64,000 nt of DNA from Allobosea sp. CS1GBMeth4 (GTDB lineage Bacteria > Pseudomonadota > Alphaproteobacteria > Rhizobiales > Beijerinckiaceae), in assembly GCF_900185715.1 (NCBI RefSeq), contig NZ_FYAS01000019.1, positions 226,169 through 290,168 of the forward strand, in the 5' to 3' direction. This document shows positions 18,801 to 25,594 of the stretch, in pieces. The notes under the pieces are model-generated. The model saw nothing but the letters and a program-made list of their open reading frames with translations, made no database searches and had not been told where the DNA came from. Position 1 is the stretch's first letter. Each line of letters begins with the position of its first letter. The position numbers and the translations under genes were made by a program.

Positions 18801-18856
18801 CGGAGACCGGCAAGGTCTACACGATGCTGGCCCATGCCAGCGGACGGTTCGAGTAA
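12836..18856 (+). CDS. Giant GPR/RgsE-like growth-pole protein with 22-residue repeats
   Basis: 2006-residue protein. Residues 1-105 are acidic and disordered. Two hydrophobic segments at about 108-128 and 148-172 anchor it in the inner membrane. From about residue 196 to 1754 there is no proline at all: this is a long helical region with amphipathic repeats of 22 residues, cleanest at about 632-785 where units begin ERGDSLVARLSD or close variants; near 1290-1400 the unit is 44 (2 x 22). Residues 1790-1870 are Pro-rich, and a conserved-looking charged domain ends the protein (about 1894-2006, with AVELWERYKRGE). Size, membrane anchor and apolipoprotein-like repeats match the growth pole ring protein GPR of Agrobacterium and RgsE of Sinorhizobium, which organise polar growth; orthology is inference. 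Confidence 0.85.
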   Translation: MTRQNKLQDPTEAAMSAIEEALRLDPSKSEGEASAEPRLPSTGENELRIELPRVEGAPAMPPGPEAMQEPSAAPPRSAIAPDTSRVANDDRRDSSSLVQAFAARPSGKPYWLAALASLAWLGAVGFTLVSRYGSFAEGLPAGMAAWGPGQWALLALGAGAPVVFFFVLAALYRRTQEMRLVSRAMTEVALRLAEPEVVATDSVLSLSQTIRREVAAMGDGIERAVARAGELETIVRGEIATLERAYADNEIRLRSLIDELVNQRESVVGNAERVKFAISGAHESITKDLETASRSIAEAVAEAGDRVTSRLTDKGDQITLALGHAGERMVDEISGRGNELVERLQSTSHDVSERMTSASQSVTAVLDNRAQEIASSLERTGAVLTEGLTAGARDVTRAISETGAQVVESLASRAETVNETLRVTGDTLAQEISQRGASVAERFEQSGRTLVELFDEQSTSLTLRLTETGETLRNSISSEGESVTTRLAEVGRGVHMLLGKQNELVVNRIQEVGETVHGLIASQGETLVEKLSGTVQTVDGLLRENTDSIVLRFDEAGKGLNTLIGERGEELTARISAVGATVHSLFSEEASSLVTRLSDVGHEVRSTIGEQGDHLVGRLSETGQRLQEAISERGDGLVLRMAEIGQSVEHAIGERADTIVARVADAGRSVETVIGERGDSLVARLSDTTEEIHRTLGDRAEGIVARVAHAGRDVEAAIGERGDGLIARLSEVAREVHATIGERGDSLVARLSDVGSEVQTAIGSQRETLVTQLADAGASVRDLLAAEGEALSGRVIATGQDMQELLAGQSQALVTRVADVGRSVHGLLAERGNALIDRLAEASGTAHQRLDETGEALAAKILAASETAKSVIDDQHSGFIARLGQAGDEVGSLLGTQRDAIIAGLTATGREVHGLLGEQSQMLASRLGEATKALSDAINVDGREIADRVTEAATALRGTFTTEAERASSLLAATGKDVVIALTQQGGRVNQALAANAESLLRSVDARSQALNESLASKHDALNRLFDVQGREIEATIGARLGAFEEIIVTRGGTLAAKLGNDARSFTDAVTLRLGQVEKLLGEEGQALAERIGERSQQAAEIMMARTQEAAASMEAQIKTFEERSSAKSAEIATSLDGLIVRIDGNLGARATALNEALVERTVDIARVMAEGGREVTRALTAKADEIGEIVTSKSEALTQTLAEKADSINATLGGRALQIADTLDQSVARFEERVVNRLDTVSGTLDSRGTQIAQTLQGTADSVASALEARTEDLRALFEGKGNGLITLLDERGSQIAQTLQEKSDGLAAALAERSDELRAVFDERGGGILNALGHRGSQIAQVLQERSDGIATALSGRTEELRALFDERGGDMLNTLDQQSRHLARTLAEQSEGMSAALSARTEEIRTLFDERGNGVVDALGRKGATLASQFASIGEALVNNIESRGSSVVAGLRERGAEISQALELASSALRETIETGTNQSVEALLKTNEQLRSELGSMLGRLGEANKLMQQIVTGANKNLAAVEGSLSGRVEELQNVLSTVVQETNRTSEQVASQIAALKGYSEGTLRDTVALISRIDQQGSAMTETTQANAAALSAVAQRLEQVEARVGNVLADRKEALEHLHGLIATRTDDIEQITRSFSSLLDESLSNAETRTRQLSAVLSDAAESTSSAIAQQFDSIRANSGRERERTAQALRTAYEEVVNEVSGELAKVTERFQNAAEDMRAMSAEIHRELETTRTELKRGVLELPRETQESTAAMRRVVADQIKALNELTEIVSRSGRSSDIARPQGERRGSTYQPSTSVSASVAVQSAPVLTEPLRASIDPTPEPVRPEPRAQARPAPAPEPVRPEVQRVETAPAKSGWLSDLLSRASRDDRAPEASRPTAHSIEKLDSLSVDIARMIDHDAAVELWERYKRGERNVFTRRLYTLQGQQTFDEIRRKYRRDTEFKQTVDRYIEEFERLLGEAAKDDRDSMVAKTYLTSETGKVYTMLAHASGRFE

Positions 18857-18883
18857 GAGCAGCCGCCATCTCGGCGCGACCAG

Positions 18884-18911
18884 GGCCGCCCTCCCCGGAG
18901 GGCGGCCTTTT
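18884..18911 (+). terminator. Intrinsic terminator of the giant gene
   Basis: A perfect 11-base-pair GC stem (GGCCGCCCTCC and GGAGGGCGGCC) with a two-base loop is followed by TTTT, 28 bases after the stop. It is the clearest rho-independent terminator in the window. Confidence 0.88.
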
Positions 18912-18991
18912 CGTGAGCGGATATTCGGCATCGGTCGGCCCGGCTAGAGGAAGCGCGGGCCGCGGGGCCGGCCCAAACCGACGAGGCGACG

Positions 18992-19369
18992 GTGGCAGGA
19001 TGGATCGAGCGCGGAGAGCGATGGGCGCGCGCCGTCAAGCGGGATGTCGTGGCATTGTGGATCGCCGCGCGAGACTCTCGCACTCCCGTCCTGGCCAAGC
19101 TCGTCGCGGCGGCTGTCGCCGCCTACGCGCTCTCCCCGATCGACCTGATACCGGATTTCATCCCGATCCTCGGCTATCTCGACGACCTCGTCATCGTCCC
19201 GCTCGGCATCCTCCTCGCGGTTCGCCTGGTTCCGCCAGCCCTGATGCACGAGTTTCGCGAGCAGGCGGCGACCAGGGAACGGCCGGTCAGCCGAGCCGGG
19301 CAGATGGCGATCATCGGCCTGTGGGTCCTGGCGCTGCTGCTGACGGTATGGCTGATCTGCCGGCGATAG
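18992..19369 (+). CDS. YkvA/DUF1232 family membrane protein
   Basis: 125-residue small membrane protein. The DUF1232 core YALSPIDLIPDFIPILGYLDD is at about residues 45-65 and is diagnostic of the family; further hydrophobic segments follow at about 66-82 and 103-121. The function of the family is unknown. Translation must start at GTG 18992 or another non-ATG codon, as the first in-frame Met is at about residue 85. It is preceded by the terminator of the giant gene, so it needs its own promoter. Confidence 0.85.
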   Translation: MAGWIERGERWARAVKRDVVALWIAARDSRTPVLAKLVAAAVAAYALSPIDLIPDFIPILGYLDDLVIVPLGILLAVRLVPPALMHEFREQAATRERPVSRAGQMAIIGLWVLALLLTVWLICRR

Positions 19370-19465
19370 ATCGCGGCGCGGTCCGCCGGCGCAGAATGGA
19401 GAGGCGTCGCGCGGGTGAGCCTGGGCCTCGCGAGACCCGGATGGCGCCTTTCCGCTCCGACGGGC

Positions 19466-20068
19466 TCAGCGCGCCCAGCGGGCGATCTGGATCAGCACCT
19501 GCGACAGCGCCTGGTCGAGAGCCTGCGCCGCCGCGGCCCCGTCGACGGCGCTGGCCGGCACGCGTGCCGAGAACACGCGGCCGCGCTGGATCTTGCCGGT
19601 GCGGTCGCCGACCAGCTTGGCCGTGATCTCGACCACGGCCTGGCCGCTGGCGGCGTCGATGTGGAAGCTGCGGATGTCGACGTTGAGCTGGAGATCGGGG
19701 ACGATGCGCTCGCCGGGCCGGCCGACGGCGGCGATGCGGCTGCCGTTCTCGAAGGTCTGGATCAGGCGGGTCTGCACCAGGTTGGGCACCCGGTCGGCCC
19801 ATTGCGCCCCGCCGAGGAAGGAGAGCGCGCCGCTCGAATCCTTGACGATCAGCCGGTCGGAATCGAGCGCCTGCACCGTGGTCGGCTGCGCGACGATCAG
19901 CACCCCGCCGCCACCGCCGATGCGGCCGAAATCGCGCGGCGCCGACAGATCATAGGTGGTCGGCGCCGAACCGCCGCCGCAGCCGGCCAGCAACAGCGCG
20001 CCGGCAGCCGCCAGAGACAGGGCGCGCAGACGATCGCGGAGCAGCGAAGGCGAAGTCAGCATGGTCAT
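19466..20068 (-). CDS. ABC-type transport auxiliary lipoprotein (PqiC/MlaABC-associated)
   Basis: 200-residue lipoprotein. The signal peptide ends in the lipobox LLAGC, with the acylated Cys at about residue 30, so the mature protein is periplasmic and probably anchored to the outer membrane. The rest resembles the ABC_trans_aux domain found with MCE transport systems. It is the last gene of the mla operon, six bases after the MlaD-like gene. It likely takes part in phospholipid movement across the periplasm. Confidence 0.87.
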   Translation of the reverse strand: MTMLTSPSLLRDRLRALSLAAAGALLLAGCGGGSAPTTYDLSAPRDFGRIGGGGGVLIVAQPTTVQALDSDRLIVKDSSGALSFLGGAQWADRVPNLVQTRLIQTFENGSRIAAVGRPGERIVPDLQLNVDIRSFHIDAASGQAVVEITAKLVGDRTGKIQRGRVFSARVPASAVDGAAAAQALDQALSQVLIQIARWAR

Positions 20069-20074
20069 ATCGAG

Positions 20075-21208
20075 CTAGCGCGATCCGCTGTACTGGGGAA
20101 GCGGCGCGCGGCCGCCGAAGATGAACTGCTGGGGATTGCGCTCGACATTGCGCAGCACGCGGTTCAGGTCGGACAGAGTGCGCTTGCCGTCGGAGGCGAG
20201 CGTCTCGAGATCGCGCAGGCCCGGCCCGGTGAAGCGGTTGATGCCGACCGTGATCTCGGCCGTGCGCTTGTCGAGATTGTCGGCGAGCACCCGGATCGAC
20301 TTGGCCGCATTGGCGACCTCGGCGAAAGCGCCCTGCCCGTCCTGCGTGTTCAGGAACGCCTGCGCGGCCTTGAGCACGCCCTCGACCTGGTCGGCCGCGC
20401 GGTTGAGCTTGTCCGTGATCGAGGCGACGTCGCTGATCGCTTTCGAGACATCAGTGCTCGAACCGCCGAGCGCGGCGGTGAACTTGTCGATATTGTCGAC
20501 GATGTCGGTGATCTTCTTCTGGTCGATCGAGCGCACGACCGCGGTCAGCTCCTCGCTCAGCGTGCCGAGCTTCTGCGAGAGCGGCGCGATGGTATCGGCG
20601 ATCTGGCCGAAGCTCGTCATCAGCTTGTCGACATTGCCGGAATTGTCGCCGAGCGCCTGGGAGAACTTCTCGACATTGCGGACCGTGTTGGTGATCGATC
20701 CTGAATTGGTCTTGATCAGCCCATCCAGGTTGCCGAGCACCTCGTCGGCCTTCTTGGCGACGTTGCGGACCGATTCGATGATGTCCTGGAATTCCGAGCG
20801 CTCGGCGATGATGGTCGGCAAAGTCTCGCCGGGCTTCGCCTGCAAGACGGGCGCGTCCGGCTCACCACCGATGAGCTGCAGGGCGACCACGCCGGCGAGG
20901 CCCTGCGCCTCGATGCGGGCGCGGGTGTCGACCCGCAGCGGCGTCGTCTTGTCGACCTCGATCACGCTGAAGATGCGGCGTGGATCGTCGGGCTGCAGGC
21001 CGATCTGCTTGACCTCGCCGACACGCAGGCCGTTGAAGAGCACGCTGGAGCCGCGTCCGAGGCCGGTGACGGTGCCGGCGAAGATCACGCGGACATCCTG
21101 CTTGCGCCCGCCGCCGCCGCTGCCGAACCAGTAGACGAAGCCGAACATCGCCGCGATCACGGCGAGGGTGAAGAGGCCGACCAGGGCGTAGTTCGCACGG
21201 GATTCCAT
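20075..21208 (-). CDS. mlaD: MlaD family (MCE domain) protein
   Basis: 377-residue MCE protein. It has one N-terminal membrane helix (about residues 6-27, ALVGLFTLAVIAAMFGFVYW), an MCE domain at about 38-115 and a long C-terminal helical region without cysteines, longer than E. coli MlaD (183 residues) and typical of alphaproteobacterial members. MlaD-type proteins form a hexameric ring on the inner membrane that passes phospholipid between the permease and periplasmic partners. It follows the ATPase gene by 12 bases. Confidence 0.93.
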   Translation of the reverse strand: MESRANYALVGLFTLAVIAAMFGFVYWFGSGGGGRKQDVRVIFAGTVTGLGRGSSVLFNGLRVGEVKQIGLQPDDPRRIFSVIEVDKTTPLRVDTRARIEAQGLAGVVALQLIGGEPDAPVLQAKPGETLPTIIAERSEFQDIIESVRNVAKKADEVLGNLDGLIKTNSGSITNTVRNVEKFSQALGDNSGNVDKLMTSFGQIADTIAPLSQKLGTLSEELTAVVRSIDQKKITDIVDNIDKFTAALGGSSTDVSKAISDVASITDKLNRAADQVEGVLKAAQAFLNTQDGQGAFAEVANAAKSIRVLADNLDKRTAEITVGINRFTGPGLRDLETLASDGKRTLSDLNRVLRNVERNPQQFIFGGRAPLPQYSGSR

Positions 21209-21220
21209 CGCGAGCGTCCG

Positions 21221-22069
21221 TCACGTCCTCGATTGATTCTCCGGCATGCGGGCGCGGGCGCGCTCGCCGCCGAAATAGGCCTTCAGCCAGGGATGATCGG
21301 AAGCCAGCATGGTGGCGAGCGGACCGACCGCGATGACATGCTTGTCCGCCAGGGCGGCAATCCTGTCGCAGGCTACGTACAGACTGTCGAGGTCATGCGT
21401 TACCATGAACACGGTCAGGCCCAAAGTCTGCTTGAGCGTCATGATCAGCTCGTCGAACTCGCTGGCGCCGATCGGATCGAGACCCGAGGTCGGCTCGTCG
21501 AGAAAGACGATCTCGGGGTCGAGCGCCAGCGCGCGGGCGAGCGCCGCGCGCTTGATCATGCCGCCGGACAGCTCCGAGGGCACCTTGTCGGCGGCGTCGG
21601 GCTTCAGCCCCACCATCTCGATCTTAAGCATGGCGAGCTCCTCGAGCAGGCGCGGCGAGAGCTTGAGATATTCGCGCATCGGCAGCTGGATGTTCTGCTT
21701 GACGGTCAGCGCCGAGAACAGCGCCCCCTGCTGGAACATCACGCCGAAGCGGCGCTCGAGCCGGCGGCGGCCGGGGGGATCGAGCCTGTCGACGTTCTCG
21801 CCGAAGACCTCGATCGTGCCGCGCTGCTTGCGCACCAAGCCGAGGATGGTGCGGGTCAGCACCGATTTGCCCTGCCCCGAGCCGCCGACGAAGCCGAGGA
21901 TCTCGCCACGCAGCACGTCGAGATCGAGCCCCTCCATGATGACCTTGTCGCCGAAGGCGACCTTGAGATCGCGGACGCGGATCACGACCTCGGGCGCCGG
22001 CTGTGTCGTGTCCGGTGGCTCGGGCGGAGCGACCGATGTGGGCCTGTCGAGCATCGTCCGCCCGCTCAC
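21221..22069 (-). CDS. mlaF: Mla-type ABC transporter ATP-binding protein
   Basis: 282-residue ATPase of the Mla phospholipid transporter. It has Walker A GGSGQGKSV near residue 58, the signature LSGGMIKRAALARAL and Walker B IVFLDEPTSGLDP. The GSGQGKS variant and the loop DPIGASEFDEL are usual in MlaF proteins. The first 25 residues are Pro-rich and variable. The likely start is GTG 22069, which overlaps the mlaE stop (GTGA); ATG 22054 is an alternative. Confidence 0.93.
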   Translation of the reverse strand: MSGRTMLDRPTSVAPPEPPDTTQPAPEVVIRVRDLKVAFGDKVIMEGLDLDVLRGEILGFVGGSGQGKSVLTRTILGLVRKQRGTIEVFGENVDRLDPPGRRRLERRFGVMFQQGALFSALTVKQNIQLPMREYLKLSPRLLEELAMLKIEMVGLKPDAADKVPSELSGGMIKRAALARALALDPEIVFLDEPTSGLDPIGASEFDELIMTLKQTLGLTVFMVTHDLDSLYVACDRIAALADKHVIAVGPLATMLASDHPWLKAYFGGERARARMPENQSRT

Positions 22070-23211
22070 ATCTCGATCGAGGCGAAGAACATGGCGAACA
22101 GCCCGTCGACCACGATGACCATGAAGATCGCCTTGACCACCGAGGCCGTCACCTGATGGCCGAGCGATTCGGCAGAGCCCTTCACCGCCAGCCCCTCGAT
22201 GGAGGCGATCAGGCCGATGACGAACGCCATGAACGGCGCCTTGATGAGGCCGACGGCGAAATGCTGCCAGGTGATCACGGATTTCAGGCGCTCGAGGAAG
22301 GTGTCGAGGCCGATGCCGCCATAGAGCCAGCTGACCAGCCCGGCGCCGACCAGGCCGGACATCGCCGAGATGAAGGTCAGGATCGGGAGCGAAATGATCA
22401 GCGCCAGGATGCGCGGCACCACCAGCACCTCGATCGGATCGAGCCCCATCACCCGAAGCGCATCGATCTCCTCGCGCATCTTCATCGAGCCGATCTCGGC
22501 AGTGAAGGCCGAGCCGGACCGGCCTGCCACCATGATCGAGGTCAGCAGCACGGACAGTTCGCGCAGCACCAGGATGCCGGTCAGATTGACGACGAAGGCG
22601 GTCGCGCCGAAGCGCTGGAGCTGGAAGATGCCCTGCTGCGCGACGATGCAGCCGACCAGGAACGAGATCAGGACGATGATCGGCGCGCCGGCGAAGGCGA
22701 TCAGCTCGACCTGGTTGACCAAGGAGGGGCCGCGGAAACGACGCGGCCCGAACAGGACGCCGACGCAGGCTGTCATCACCTCGCCGAGAAAGACCGCTCC
22801 GCCCGCGAGGTCGCGGCCGAAGCGGATGACGGCCTGGCCGATATTGACGAGCACGGTCACGAGCCCGATCGGGTGGACCGGAGGCCGGTAGTCGCCGGCC
22901 TCGTGCTCGACCTCGCGCAGGAGCACCGCGTGCTCCGGGCGGCTGCTGGTCACCTCGACCGCGACGCCGTGCGCCTGCCCCTCCTGCCGCACCTGGCCGA
23001 GCAGATAGGCACCGAGCGTGTCGAGCCGTTCGATCGCGGAGAGATCGAGCCTCGCCTGGCCGACGGAGCGGACACGCTCGGAGAGCTCATTCGTCAGAGC
23101 CTCCAGGCGCGGGGCCCGCTCGACGCTCCAGCGCCCGGCCAGCGACACGGCGAGGACACCGCCATCGTCGCGGTAGACCGCCTGCGGCTCAGCGTCGTTG
23201 ACGACAGCCAT
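22066..23211 (-). CDS. mlaE: Mla-type permease with fused STAS-like domain
   Basis: 381-residue inner-membrane permease. Residues 1-105 form a STAS-like domain similar to MlaB (LDLSAIERLDTLGAYLL is the core), and residues 130-381 form the MlaE permease with about five to six hydrophobic segments and the cytoplasmic motif EIGSMKMREEIDALRVMG near residue 265. E. coli has MlaB and MlaE as separate proteins; here they are one chain. It is the first gene of the mlaEFD-lipoprotein operon. A perfect 24-base inverted repeat lies 20 bases before its start. Confidence 0.94.
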   Translation of the reverse strand: MAVVNDAEPQAVYRDDGGVLAVSLAGRWSVERAPRLEALTNELSERVRSVGQARLDLSAIERLDTLGAYLLGQVRQEGQAHGVAVEVTSSRPEHAVLLREVEHEAGDYRPPVHPIGLVTVLVNIGQAVIRFGRDLAGGAVFLGEVMTACVGVLFGPRRFRGPSLVNQVELIAFAGAPIIVLISFLVGCIVAQQGIFQLQRFGATAFVVNLTGILVLRELSVLLTSIMVAGRSGSAFTAEIGSMKMREEIDALRVMGLDPIEVLVVPRILALIISLPILTFISAMSGLVGAGLVSWLYGGIGLDTFLERLKSVITWQHFAVGLIKAPFMAFVIGLIASIEGLAVKGSAESLGHQVTASVVKAIFMVIVVDGLFAMFFASIEM

Positions 23212-23230
23212 GACGGTTCGCCCGCTCCCA

Positions 23231-23282
23231 GATCACGTTTGTCGCATTCGGGCGCTTACGCCCGAATGCGACAAACGTGATC
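23231..23282. repeat. Perfect 24-bp inverted repeat upstream of mlaE
   Basis: Arms at 23231-23254 and 23259-23282 are exactly complementary and separated by the four bases CTTA. In RNA this gives a very stable hairpin. It lies between the end of the MFS gene and the mlaE start (both minus strand), so it may end the upstream transcript, act as a leader structure for mlaE, or be a mobile palindromic unit. Confidence 0.9.
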
Positions 23283-23294
23283 GATTCCAAAGTT

Positions 23295-23349
23295 AGAGAG
23301 CATTGCTGCGGCGAAAAACCGGCTTCCACTTTTTCGCGCAATGCTCTCT
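23295..23349. repeat. Rhizobiales-type intergenic inverted repeat
   Basis: Twelve-base arms AGAGAGCATTGC and GCAATGCTCTCT flank inner GCGAAAAA and TTTTTCGC arms around ACCGG. This composition, with an AAAACCGG and CCACTTTTTCGC core, resembles dispersed repeats seen in many Rhizobiales genomes. It ends four bases before the MFS stop and may serve as its terminator. Confidence 0.75.
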
Positions 23350-23352
23350 GGC

Positions 23353-24540
23353 TCAGATTCGCCCCCCATAGCCTGTATCGCCGCGCGCCCGGTGGATGGC
23401 AAGCGCCGCAAGCAGCAGGCCGAGCAGCGCGACCGGCACCATCGCCAGGAAGACGCCCGGTCCCGACAGGCGATAGAGATAGCCCGAGAGAATGGTGGTC
23501 AGCCCCATCGCCAGCGCGCCGGCGGCAACCAGGCGCCCCTGCGCCGCCGCCCGGCGTGACTCCGGAGCGAGCGCCGACAGCGCAGCCAGCGAGCCGAGAT
23601 GGGCGCAGCCGAAGGTGGCGCCATGCAGGAGTTGCAGGAGGAATGTGAGCGCCAGCCCGGAGTCCGCGCTCATCACGCCGAAGCGCAGCGCCGCCGCCAC
23701 GGCCGCGAGCGCGATCCAGCGCAGGCCGGCGAGGCCCCGGGCGGCGATGCCGCCTCCCACCAGGAAGACGGCGATCTCGGCGAGGACGCCGACGGCCCAG
23801 AGCCAGCCGATCGCCTCGCCACTGAAGCCGAGGCTGCGCCAATGCAGCGAGCCGAAGGCATAGAGCGCCGCATGGGTGGCGTTGACGCAGGCCGCCGCGC
23901 CGATCGCGAGCCAGAAGGCCGGCCTGAAGCCGGCGGGGGAGCCGCCGTGCTGGACCGCCGGCGAGACGCCGCCGGGCGGAGACGGCGCCTGCAGGGCGGC
24001 GAGCGCCGCGAGCGAACTGCTGCCGGCCAGCACGAAGGGGATCAGCCAGGCGCCGTATTGCGCGATCAGATAGCCGCCCGCGAGGTTCGACAGCACGAAG
24101 GTGACGGAGCCCCAGAGCCTGACGCGGCCATAGTCCCTCAGCGCCCCGGCCTTCACCTGCGCGGTGGTCAGGACGTCGGCGAGCGGCACGACGCCCGACA
24201 GCGCGATCGCGCTGAGCGCGGTCAGAACGGCGATGGGGATCAGCTGCGCCTGCGGCGCCAGCGAGAAATACAGGAGCGCCGCCAGCGCATTCAGCAGCGC
24301 GAGCAGGATGTTGGGCCGCAGACGGTCGCCGAGGCCGGTGACCGACGAGGCGACGAAGACGCGCACCAGGATCGGGATCGCCAGGACATAGCCGATATCG
24401 ACGTCGCTCAGGCCCTTCGAGCCGAGCCAGACCGGGAAGAACGGCAGATAGAAGCCGACGCCGAGGAAGTTCAGCCCATGCATGAGCGACAGGCGAACGG
24501 CCAGCAGGCGCGAAGGTCCGGTCCGGAGCGGCGGTGACAT
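23353..24540 (-). CDS. MFS transporter, PPP/HcaT-like
   Basis: 395-residue membrane protein with about twelve hydrophobic segments. The motif RVRLWGSVTFVLSNL in the middle and the N-terminal LSLMHGLNFLGVGFYLPFFPVWL match the MFS_1_like family that includes the phenylpropionate transporter HcaT. The substrate cannot be deduced. It lies upstream of the mla operon on the same strand but is separated from it by two strong inverted repeats, so co-transcription is doubtful. Confidence 0.87.
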   Translation of the reverse strand: MSPPLRTGPSRLLAVRLSLMHGLNFLGVGFYLPFFPVWLGSKGLSDVDIGYVLAIPILVRVFVASSVTGLGDRLRPNILLALLNALAALLYFSLAPQAQLIPIAVLTALSAIALSGVVPLADVLTTAQVKAGALRDYGRVRLWGSVTFVLSNLAGGYLIAQYGAWLIPFVLAGSSSLAALAALQAPSPPGGVSPAVQHGGSPAGFRPAFWLAIGAAACVNATHAALYAFGSLHWRSLGFSGEAIGWLWAVGVLAEIAVFLVGGGIAARGLAGLRWIALAAVAAALRFGVMSADSGLALTFLLQLLHGATFGCAHLGSLAALSALAPESRRAAAQGRLVAAGALAMGLTTILSGYLYRLSGPGVFLAMVPVALLGLLLAALAIHRARGDTGYGGRI

Positions 24541-24642
24541 GCCCGTGGCAGCGATTTCTTAAAGAATCATCAGCAAGTTCGCAGATGGGCACTTTCGGCC
24601 GGCGAGATGCGATTCGGCCAGCCCATGGAGAGCAGTCTGGCC

Positions 24643-25533
24643 ATGAGCGACGCGCGTTCGCTACCTCCGCTGAGTCCGGCCGACTACGACATGATCGCCG
24701 CTGCCGTGATGGAGACCACGCGCGGCCGTTGGTTCCTGGCCGAATACGCCCGGCGCAACCGGCAGGCCGACACCGAGATGGTGCTCGCCGCGATCGCTCG
24801 GCTCGAGCAGCTCTGCACGCTTCCCGCCGCCGGCGCGGAGCCCGATCCCGGCCTGTCCGAAACGGCACGCACGATCGCCGAACTGCGCGACGACCTCGAT
24901 CGCGCCGGGGTCGCCGGCTCCTCCGCTCGCCTGTCGATCCGCATCCACGAGACCGCCTCCGGGATCATGGAAGCGGCCGAAGCGATCCAGGAGATCGCCT
25001 GGACCCTCCGCGAAGCCGGGTCCGCACCCGAGCTGTGCGACCGCCTCGACCGCCGCGCGACCGAGATCTCTGGCGCGACCACGGTGATCGAGGCCGGCGC
25101 GGATCAGATCGAAAAGGTCGCGGACACGATCGCGATGCTCGATTCGACCTTGCGCGCAACGGTCGATCACACGCCGCTGGCCCTGACGGAGCAGGCCCAG
25201 CCGGTCCCAGCCGCCGCTTCGGAAACGCCCAGGCGATCGGCCGCGAGGGCGGACACCGATCCGACGGACATCGACGTGGTCGAGGCCGGCACGCAGCAGC
25301 GCGCGCCGCTGAGCGAGGCCGGCCTGCATCCGCCGACCAAGCTCTATCGCCGGCGCAGCAGCATCCAGGTTGCCGAGGACGACATCGGCTTTTCCGAACT
25401 CGGCACCTCTCCGGAGTCGATCGCCGCTCCGCCGGCGGCCAGCTCCGCCCGTGTCGAGCTCAGCTATTCTGAAGCCGATCTGCGGGCGATCGGCTCGCTG
25501 CCGGTCGAGGATCGCCTGCGCTTCTTCGGCTGA
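24643..25533 (+). CDS. Conserved hypothetical protein, CheZ-like in part
   Basis: 296-residue soluble protein. The N-terminus has PADYDMIAAAVMETTRGRWFLAEYARRNRQADTEMV (residues 9-44 here quoted by its ends: PADYDMIAAAV and RRNRQADTEMV), a block I associate with uncharacterised proteins of Rhizobiales. Residues 85-175 are helical, with SARLSIRIHETASGIMEAAE repeated in a looser form, reminiscent of CheZ-like helices. The C-terminus is disordered with a final VEDRLRFFG. Start set at ATG 24643; in-frame ATGs at 24607 and 24625 are possible. Function unknown; no operon partner. Confidence 0.7.
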   Translation: MSDARSLPPLSPADYDMIAAAVMETTRGRWFLAEYARRNRQADTEMVLAAIARLEQLCTLPAAGAEPDPGLSETARTIAELRDDLDRAGVAGSSARLSIRIHETASGIMEAAEAIQEIAWTLREAGSAPELCDRLDRRATEISGATTVIEAGADQIEKVADTIAMLDSTLRATVDHTPLALTEQAQPVPAAASETPRRSAARADTDPTDIDVVEAGTQQRAPLSEAGLHPPTKLYRRRSSIQVAEDDIGFSELGTSPESIAAPPAASSARVELSYSEADLRAIGSLPVEDRLRFFG

Positions 25534-25594
25534 TCTCGCGGTTTCCTCCGCGAGTCCGAGGCCGCTTCGCCTGGCGATGCCGGGGACCCCCGGT

